In this document: piece after piece, positions 5,917 through 11,197 of the stretch
How the letters are laid out: each line of letters opens with the position of its first letter
Numbering within the stretch: position 1 is the first letter of the stretch
NCBI GenBank assembly: GCA_021812905.1
Contig: JAKAMM010000032.1
Coordinates: 1-11,197, forward strand
Reading direction: 5' to 3'
Length of the DNA: 11,197 bases
Source of the DNA: Chloroflexota bacterium
Lineage (GTDB): Bacteria; Chloroflexota; Anaerolineae; Anaerolineales; Villigracilaceae
Translations under genes and position numbers: made by a program
Notes under the pieces: generated by a model
What the model saw: only the letters and a program-made list of their open reading frames with translations
What the model was told of the DNA's origin: nothing
Database searches by the model: none

Positions 5917-7176
5917 ATGTTTGATATGTCTATTCAAGCCATGTTGACCCCCGAAGAACTTGCTTTGCGCGCAAAGGTACAGGATTTCCTCGCATCGGTG
6001 CCGCATCAACTCCTTTTGGATATGGACGCGGACAAAATACGCTATCCGAAGGAATTTCTGGAAGAAGCGGGACGCCGCAGCCTGCTGGGGCTTCGCTTCC
6101 CTACCCAATACGGCGGCGCGGGGCTGCCATGGATGTCCGAACTTGTCGCGCTTGAGGAAGTCGGCGTGCTGGGGACATCGCTGGGTTGCCTATACTCGTT
6201 GGTTTCGATTGTTGGTGAGGCGGTTGACAAGTTCGGCACCGCAGAACAAAAGGGAAAATATCTCAAGCCGATGATTGCCGGAGAAATCGGCGTGGCTGAG
6301 GGATTGACCGAACCGCGCGGCGGCTCGGATTTCTTCGCCGCGACCACCCGCGCCCGCCGGGAAGGAAATGTCTTCTACCTTTCCGGGCAAAAACGCTTTG
6401 TCGTCGGCGCGGAAGGGGCAGACCTGTTCCTGATTTACGGGAATGTCGAGGGGATTGACGACCCCAAAAAGGCGATGACCGCCTTTTTGGTCGAGCGGGG
6501 ATTTGGTATAGAGGTTGCGCATGTTTACGGGTTGATGGGCACCCGCGGTGGCGGGACAGGTCGTATTGTCTTCAAAAATGTACCGGTGCCAGTGGAAAAT
6601 GTTCTCGGAGGGGAGGCGGGAATCGGCAAGGGGACGGCGGTCTTCAACCAGATGATGATTCCTGAACGGATGACCTCCGCCGGAGGCGCGGTCGGGATGG
6701 GACGCGCCGCGATTGAGATTGCCGCGCGCTACGCTGACCGCCGGCGCGCCTTCGGGCAAAAAATCCGGCAGTTCGAAGCCGTCAGTTTCAAGATTGCAGA
6801 TAGCGTTACGCTTTTGGACGCGGCGCGCGCCTTGAATTTTACGACTGCGCATGCCATCGAAGCGGGCGGCGACCCAGGCAAGATTCGCCGACTGGTCTCG
6901 GAATCCAAAAAATTCTCAACCGAAGTTGCGTGGGAGGTGGTCAATCATGCCATGCAGGTGTTGGGCGGTATCGGTTATACCAACATCTTCCCGGTGGAAA
7001 AACTTTTGCGCGATGTCCGCCTGATTACCATTTGGACAGGCACGAACGAGATAATGGATCTGGTCATTCAGCACGAGTTTTATAAGGAATTTGGGAAGAT
7101 GACGCAACGGGGGCGCAACGTGGAAGAGGACGCCGCCGGGGCGGAATTTACAGAGGAGAAGGAATACAACGAGTAA
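5917..7176 (+). CDS. Acyl-CoA dehydrogenase (FAD-dependent)
   Basis: It catalyses alpha,beta-dehydrogenation of an acyl-CoA with FAD, normally passing electrons to an electron-transfer flavoprotein. The product has 419 residues from the ATG at 5917; ATGs at 5926 and 5941 are possible starts, none with a strong ribosome binding site. Domains run in the usual order: N-terminal helices (1-120), the beta domain with the FAD/substrate loop TEPRGGSD (131-138), and the C-terminal helical domain with [14 protein letters not shown] and [10 protein letters not shown]. The usual catalytic glutamate in the 'YEGT' motif is replaced: the site reads IWTGTNEI with T374. Instead E250 in [10 protein letters not shown] sits where isovaleryl-CoA and long-chain dehydrogenases keep their helix-G base, so activity is plausible. 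About 26 charged residues extend the C-terminus beyond the typical length. The chain length or type of substrate cannot be read. The gene follows the synthetase fragment by 6 bases, so both probably shared one transcript. Confidence 0.93.
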   Translation: MFDMSIQAMLTPEELALRAKVQDFLASVPHQLLLDMDADKIRYPKEFLEEAGRRSLLGLRFPTQYGGAGLPWMSELVALEEVGVLGTSLGCLYSLVSIVGEAVDKFGTAEQKGKYLKPMIAGEIGVAEGLTEPRGGSDFFAATTRARREGNVFYLSGQKRFVVGAEGADLFLIYGNVEGIDDPKKAMTAFLVERGFGIEVAHVYGLMGTRGGGTGRIVFKNVPVPVENVLGGEAGIGKGTAVFNQMMIPERMTSAGGAVGMGRAAIEIAARYADRRRAFGQKIRQFEAVSFKIADSVTLLDAARALNFTTAHAIEAGGDPGKIRRLVSESKKFSTEVAWEVVNHAMQVLGGIGYTNIFPVEKLLRDVRLITIWTGTNEIMDLVIQHEFYKEFGKMTQRGRNVEEDAAGAEFTEEKEYNE

Positions 7177-7357
7177 GATCATTGGTTACAAGTTAAGGAT
7201 TGGTACCTGTCTTGGCTCATCCACCAGAAATTTTAGGATACCCACAAGCAGCACTTGTCCGGAATGAAGTGGCCGGAAAGATTCGGAGTTGTTGCAAAAC
7301 AAAGGGGTTGTCTCAAAAGGGGATGAAAAACGGGTCAAAAACAGTGTAAGCGGGCCC

Positions 7358-7403
7358 GAGACAAAAAAACTGGCGCTCCAATGACCGCCAGTTTTTTTGT
7401 CTC
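7358..7403. terminator. Bidirectional intrinsic terminator (18-bp perfect stem)
   Basis: GAGACAAAAAAACTGGCG (7358-7375) pairs perfectly with CGCCAGTTTTTTTGTCTC (7386-7403) around a 10-base loop. The ACTGGCG/CGCCAGT core followed by T7 on the + strand and, by symmetry, T7 on the - strand is the classic form of a terminator working in both directions. On the + strand it would stop read-through from the acyl-CoA dehydrogenase 180 bases upstream. No clear - strand gene needs it, so the second direction may be incidental. Confidence 0.85.
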
Positions 7404-7492
7404 TTGCTGTTTCCAGCTTCTTTTACCCAGCTTTTGCTCCCTTTTCTAGACAGCCCCATGTTTACTCTCCGACAACCTGCCAGGAGTATTTT

Positions 7493-7564
7493 ATGGGCAC
7501 AAATCAAAATTATGACGAAAGCCACTTTGTTGGTAATCATCGAATTGCTACAATAATGATATAG
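7493..7564 (+). CDS. Small ORF (23 codons) with ideal ribosome binding site
   Basis: AGGAG at 7482-7486 lies 6 bases before the ATG at 7493, the same spacing as in front of sdhB. The frame reads MGTNQNYDESHFVGNH and ends RIATIMI before TAG. The phrase VGNHRI is faintly like the 'GNYRI' found at the start of bacterial Ser/Thr kinase domains, so this may be the stub of a lost gene. A real small protein or a leader peptide is also possible. The stretch just downstream is AT-rich and holds no continuation that I can see. Confidence that it is a functional gene is low. Confidence 0.3.
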   Translation: MGTNQNYDESHFVGNHRIATIMI

Positions 7565-7605
7565 AAAAATTTACAAAACACCTAAATATGAGATAACTAC
7601 TTAAG

Positions 7606-7634
7606 TTGATGAATTCCAATTGGTAATGTATCAT
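7606..7634 (+). promoter_or_regulatory. Candidate sigma-70-type promoter for the large surface protein
   Basis: TTGATG (7606-7611, 4 of 6 of the -35 consensus) is separated by 17 bases from TATCAT (7629-7634, 5 of 6 of the -10 consensus). A start near 7641 would leave a leader of about 36 bases, which contains the AAGGAG ribosome binding site at 7661-7666 in front of the ATG at 7677. Confidence 0.5.
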
Positions 7635-7676
7635 TTATGGGGGCTGGACTTAATTGGATAAAGGAGAAGAGTTAAG

Positions 7677-10600
7677 ATGAAAAAATCCTGCGTTATTACC
7701 ATTGTAATTGTGGTATTTATCGCTGTCTGCCTCGCATCAATAGGCATTGGTGTCTTCTTCCTAACTAGAATCCCCCCTGTAGAAACTCAAGTCTTCCCAG
7801 GTTCCACCTTGGTACACGTCCTGCTTTCAGCGCCGAAATCCCCCACCGGTTGGCCGCTCAACGCATACATCCCCCTCCAGGCTGAAGCGTACGGCGGGGG
7901 AACAATCTCCACGATTGAGCTGTACATAAACGGGCAGCTCTACCAAACGGTCAATACTCCCGCCGGTTGGAATCAACCCGAATATGCCGCCAGTTGGTAC
8001 TGGCAGCCCGGAACGACCGGCACATTCATCCTGCTCTCGAAAGCCACCAACACACTGGGAGCAACGGGCATTTCTGACCCCGTCCGCCTGGATGTGATAG
8101 ACGCCGCCGGGACCGTCTCGCCCTATCTGGCAAAGGAAGGTGAAACACTCGAGACCATTGCCGGGAGCGAACAGGTGGACATCGCTGACCTGGCGAAAGC
8201 CAACCCTTCGCTCGAAGACCCGAGCCAGATCATTCCGGTGGATACCCGCATCGACCTGCCCAACCCGCCAACTCCTGTCACCAATCCAAACATCATCTCC
8301 GGTTTTGAGATCTTAGGGTTGGAGGAACTGCCGCAGGTTGACCCCAACACGCTTCCTGAGCCGGGCAGTGAAGAGAGCAACCCGCCCCCCACTCCTCCTC
8401 AGGGTTTTCATATCCCCTCCTTTCAGGATCTGAAATTCTGGATTGACCAGTCCAAACCGGATAATTCAGTAACTCTTCCACGGGAACCGGTCATCAGCAC
8501 CACCTTCAGTAAATGCAATGTTATTCTGCATCTTAACAGTCCGGTCTTCAGCGACTCGAATGATCCTGCGGTGGATTCAAGTAGTAATGAAAGCGGATTC
8601 TTTGTCTACCGTTCACAGGACGGAAAACCATTTGAGCGGATTGCTACACTGCCTGCGGTCATTAACAGCGTTGGCTGGGAGCATTACAATGGTTACCAAA
8701 TCCCCGATCAATTTGGTGTGGTTACTTTCACAGTTTCGGCATTCAACACAGTAGGAGAGACCATGTCCGCACCGGTTACCCTGTCATTGGATCAGGCAGA
8801 TTGTGTTGCAAAAAGCCGTGGAATCGGAACAATAGGGCAAATCCGCCTTGAAAATGGCGATTTGATCCTGCCATATTCTATGGATCTGGCGTATTTGTAT
8901 ATGTCCATCAATAATGCCCGCTCATACCGCGTCCCCGAAGGTGACCGGATGTTCTTGCCGGGTAGCGGGATGAAGTTGAATCTGTATGATTATTTCGATA
9001 CCCTGCTGGGTTCTTTCACTGCTGCCGATTTTGATATCTCAATGGAAGTGTGGGGTTGGATCGGACCTGACCTGAAATTAGTTGGGACTTATCAGACCAC
9101 CATCCACCGGTCGGTGCTGTTGGTTTGCTCAGAGGAAGGTGAAGGCAAATGCAGCGGTAATGGGGACGGTGAATGGCTGACTGAGATCAATTTCTCTGAT
9201 CAGAAACCGGTCAAAGACCAGTTCTATATGTTTAAATGGATCAGCAGTCAGACTGAAAAAACAAACCAGGTATGCTACCAATTCGCCGATAGTCCTTACC
9301 CTAATGACTTTTTCTTTGATATAAAAAGTCCAATCGAATCCTGGTGCAGTCCCATAATAAAAAATAATCAATACACCAAGTCGAATGAAGAGATTTTCCC
9401 AATTTCGATGGGAGAACTGCTCTACCCGACGGAACAGCCTGAATATCAAGGATGGGGTGCTGGGAGCCAGGTCTTTGATTACCATTCCAACTGGTTCCAG
9501 AAAGACTATCCGGAAGGGTCTACCTTCTCCATCTATGTACGGGTTCAACCTAAATCTGATCATTTCGATCCGCAGGCAAAATTCAGTAATACGGTTGTTA
9601 TGCATCGCAATACCCCTCCGGTACCATCCGAACTGCCGCCGCTGGCGTCCACTTTGCCCAGCCTGTACGATATTCAGATACTGCGTGAAAGTTATGTTCC
9701 TCCGGAATTTGAAGTCTGGAATGACTGGGGTTGCGTGATCATCGATGAAGACCCAACCGGGGAATTCTATCCCGGCCAATATGTTTGCCCGGGAAAGGTT
9801 CCTCCCAAGGATTCCTGCGAAGGAAAAAATGAATTTATTTGCTTTATCGAAGCTATTCCCGACGCGTTTGGGTTTATATATGACCAATTTAGTTGGGCGT
9901 ATGAACTCTATAAATCAGCACTCGCCAAAGAGATCAGCAACATCATCCCCGGTTGTTCAGACACAGATTGGTGTAGAACTGCGATTAAAAAAGGAGTGGA
10001 TTACGGAGTGTCATACATGACCGGTCTACCACCCACCATGCCAACCTCTGATCAGTTGATCGCAGATAATGTCGGGGAAATGTTTGTGAATGCTGCTTCG
10101 GTAGCCGAGATGTATTACACAGGTTATGATGAATCCGCTATAAAAATATTCTGTGATTCAGCAGATTGCAAAAAGATGATCAGCGATAAATTTTTAAGTG
10201 AGTATAAGCAGACGAAATCTTACCTGGCAAATAAAAGTTGCAGCGGTGGCATGGAAGCATGGTATCACGGGCAGATCCCTAATTGCCTGGATCCGTCCAT
10301 CATCATGCATGCGGCTCCCGGGTCGGGCAATTATCCTGCTGTGATTTCAGTCAAAATCACCCGAAAAGCCGCTCGAGGGATCGGATTGGTACAACCGGAC
10401 TTTACTAAATATCGTCTTGCAGTAAACGTTAACGCAACGAATGATCTATCCGAGTATGGGTATAGCCAGACGGAATATAAGGAATATGGATCTGTTCTGC
10501 TTGAGATCCCCGACATTCCGCCCGGTAAATCGACAACCCTATATATTCCGCTGCAACCATGTTCGGTGGCTGATCAAAACGGTGGAACTTGCGGTCAATT

Positions 10601-10790
10601 TGAGGATTTCGAAGGCATGAAACCAATTTACTACAAAGGCGTCACCAAGATGAAAGCCGTTGAAGCCTGTTACAGCACCGGCAGTTCCTGGGAATGGGTT
10701 CCTTGCACGGATGGCGGACAAGATAACTGGGAGTTCGACAACCCTATAAGCAACACTTCTATTGCAGAACCCTGGAGTGAGCAGCCATGA
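7677..10790 (+). CDS. Large membrane-anchored surface protein with Ig-like and LysM domains
   Basis: A 1037-residue protein started by an ATG 10 bases after AAGGAG. A basic start (MKK) and one hydrophobic segment (about 7-29) form a signal anchor; there is no lipobox, so it probably stays tethered with the rest outside. Residues 45-140 are an Ig-like unit (IPLQAEAYGGGTISTIELYI, then ATNTLGATGISDPVRLDV). Residues 147-195 are a LysM domain (YLAKEGETLETIA, ADLAKANPSL, IIPVDTRIDLP), which would bind N-acetylglucosamine-containing glycan. A proline-rich linker (196-245) and a fibronectin/Ig-like unit (about 270-371, GFFVYRSQDGKPFERIATL) follow. The remainder, with many paired cysteines, holds beta-rich segments, a helical part (about 722-850, with GVDYGVSYMTGLPPTMPTSD) and a final beta unit (about 887-1015). 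I recognise no enzyme motif. The function is unknown; a cell-wall or envelope role is inferred. It overlaps the next lipoprotein gene by ATGA. Confidence 0.88.
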   Translation: MKKSCVITIVIVVFIAVCLASIGIGVFFLTRIPPVETQVFPGSTLVHVLLSAPKSPTGWPLNAYIPLQAEAYGGGTISTIELYINGQLYQTVNTPAGWNQPEYAASWYWQPGTTGTFILLSKATNTLGATGISDPVRLDVIDAAGTVSPYLAKEGETLETIAGSEQVDIADLAKANPSLEDPSQIIPVDTRIDLPNPPTPVTNPNIISGFEILGLEELPQVDPNTLPEPGSEESNPPPTPPQGFHIPSFQDLKFWIDQSKPDNSVTLPREPVISTTFSKCNVILHLNSPVFSDSNDPAVDSSSNESGFFVYRSQDGKPFERIATLPAVINSVGWEHYNGYQIPDQFGVVTFTVSAFNTVGETMSAPVTLSLDQADCVAKSRGIGTIGQIRLENGDLILPYSMDLAYLYMSINNARSYRVPEGDRMFLPGSGMKLNLYDYFDTLLGSFTAADFDISMEVWGWIGPDLKLVGTYQTTIHRSVLLVCSEEGEGKCSGNGDGEWLTEINFSDQKPVKDQFYMFKWISSQTEKTNQVCYQFADSPYPNDFFFDIKSPIESWCSPIIKNNQYTKSNEEIFPISMGELLYPTEQPEYQGWGAGSQVFDYHSNWFQKDYPEGSTFSIYVRVQPKSDHFDPQAKFSNTVVMHRNTPPVPSELPPLASTLPSLYDIQILRESYVPPEFEVWNDWGCVIIDEDPTGEFYPGQYVCPGKVPPKDSCEGKNEFICFIEAIPDAFGFIYDQFSWAYELYKSALAKEISNIIPGCSDTDWCRTAIKKGVDYGVSYMTGLPPTMPTSDQLIADNVGEMFVNAASVAEMYYTGYDESAIKIFCDSADCKKMISDKFLSEYKQTKSYLANKSCSGGMEAWYHGQIPNCLDPSIIMHAAPGSGNYPAVISVKITRKAARGIGLVQPDFTKYRLAVNVNATNDLSEYGYSQTEYKEYGSVLLEIPDIPPGKSTTLYIPLQPCSVADQNGGTCGQFEDFEGMKPIYYKGVTKMKAVEACYSTGSSWEWVPCTDGGQDNWEFDNPISNTSIAEPWSEQP

Positions 10791-11197
10791 AAAAAATTTT
10801 CCGATTTCTCCTCCTTATTACGCTGATCTCAGTGTTGGTCGGATGCAATGGCAGGCAAGCTGTCCGCCAGGCGATCGACCTGCCTGGGCTAGATGCTCCG
10901 CAAGCGTGGATTGATGCACCCTTGCCTGGTATGCATCTACCTCTGGCGCCGTATGAATTTGTAGCACACGGGACAGATCAGGGTGGTATCAGTCAACTTG
11001 AGTGGATACTGGATGGATCATCGCTGGGTATAATGGATGCTAAAAGCCCCGGTGAAAAGCTGGCTACTTTCCGAAATCTTTGGACACCCACTGCCCCGGG
11101 AACCTATACCCTGCGAGTTCGCGCAAAAAACAACACCAACGCCTGGAGTGATTTCGATGAAGCCATTTTCACAGTCGGAGGATCCACTGGCACCATC
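10787..11197 (+). CDS. Lipoprotein with Ig-like domain, N-terminal part (3' end outside window)
   Basis: The frame is open to the last base and gives 137 residues. The ATG at 10787 overlaps the TGA of the upstream gene (ATGA), and GGAG at 10774-10777 lies 9 bases before it. The N-terminus is a lipoprotein signal: MKKIFRFLLLITLISV, then the lipobox LVGC with the lipidated cysteine at residue 20. About residues 40-131 form an Ig-like unit (WIDAPLPGMHLPLAPYEFVA, GGISQLEWILDG, TAPGTYTLRVRAKNN). This has the same layout as the first Ig unit of the upstream protein: 'P..g..lpl', 'g.is.iel.i.G', 'W.P...G...l...A.n'. The two genes therefore carry related domains and are likely made together as parts of one surface assembly. 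The part beyond the window may hold further domains, so the function is open. Confidence 0.85.
   Translation, partial: MKKIFRFLLLITLISVLVGCNGRQAVRQAIDLPGLDAPQAWIDAPLPGMHLPLAPYEFVAHGTDQGGISQLEWILDGSSLGIMDAKSPGEKLATFRNLWTPTAPGTYTLRVRAKNNTNAWSDFDEAIFTVGGSTGTI

Larger units (their letters stand above)
7177..7676. other. 500-base AT-rich intergenic region
   Basis: No gene of normal size fits here. The first part (7177-7357) holds nothing clear apart from a TTGTCTC heptamer at 7308-7314, which recurs in the right arm of the hairpin at 7397-7403. Then come the bidirectional hairpin (7358-7403), a 23-codon ORF with a strong ribosome binding site (7493-7564), an AT-rich stretch and the promoter for the large surface protein. 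Hints of a decayed mobile element or gene are weak. Confidence 0.6.

Noticed and set aside
7313..7540. - strand open frame of 75 codons in the spacer
   Set aside because: It reads straight through the 18-bp terminator hairpin, has no ribosome binding site that stands out and no recognisable motif.
9129..9887. - strand open frame of 252 codons
   Set aside because: Shadow of the 1037-residue surface protein, which has a continuous + strand frame, export signal and domains.

Overview
The window looks like chromosomal DNA from a member of the Chloroflexota, most likely Anaerolineales-like. This is inferred from the style of the proteins (NDUFA9-like SDR, actinobacterial/Chloroflexi-type SdhB, Ig/LysM surface proteins with short dispersed inverted repeats), not from any marker gene. 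Every credible gene lies on the + strand. No rRNA, tRNA, CRISPR array or complete insertion sequence was seen.

Layout. (1) 1-2309 is a tightly packed run of three genes: the C-terminal part of an atypical SDR / NAD(P)-binding epimerase-like protein, a COG3375-type GNAT acetyltransferase, and a GINT1-like beta-propeller protein. The last two overlap by ATGA, so they are probably co-transcribed. (2) 2310-2515 is a short spacer with two sets of inverted repeats. (3) 2516-3419 is a decayed 3' part of sdhA (succinate dehydrogenase flavoprotein): the 5' half is missing and there are two single-base frameshifts and one in-frame TAG. A 25-bp near-perfect inverted repeat and then an intact sdhB (3497-4204) follow. 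(4) After a hairpin terminator and a good promoter comes a lipoprotein with tandem Ig-like domains (4334-5338). Its stop codon overlaps the ATG of a fragment that encodes only the C-terminal third of an acyl-CoA synthetase (5335-5910). A complete acyl-CoA dehydrogenase (5917-7176) comes next. (5) 7177-7676 is a 500-base AT-rich spacer with a strong bidirectional hairpin, a 23-codon ORF with an ideal ribosome binding site, and a promoter. (6) 7677-11197 holds a 1037-residue membrane-anchored Ig/LysM surface protein and, overlapping it by ATGA, the start of a lipoprotein that carries a related Ig-like domain and runs off the window.

How the genes work together. SdhB would pass electrons from succinate oxidation to the quinone pool, but its flavoprotein partner is broken here, so a working sdhA would have to be elsewhere. 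The acyl-CoA dehydrogenase would do the first oxidation of a beta-oxidation-like pathway. The synthetase that probably once activated its substrate has lost its adenylate-forming core. The 3' gene pair looks like a co-translated cell-surface module of unknown function.

The most notable points are the two genes that each lost roughly their N-terminal half to two thirds, the repeat directly in front of sdhB, the moved catalytic glutamate in the acyl-CoA dehydrogenase, and the Ig/LysM plus Ig-lipoprotein pair. The truncations could be real rearrangements or assembly/sequencing artefacts, and the sequence alone cannot decide between these.
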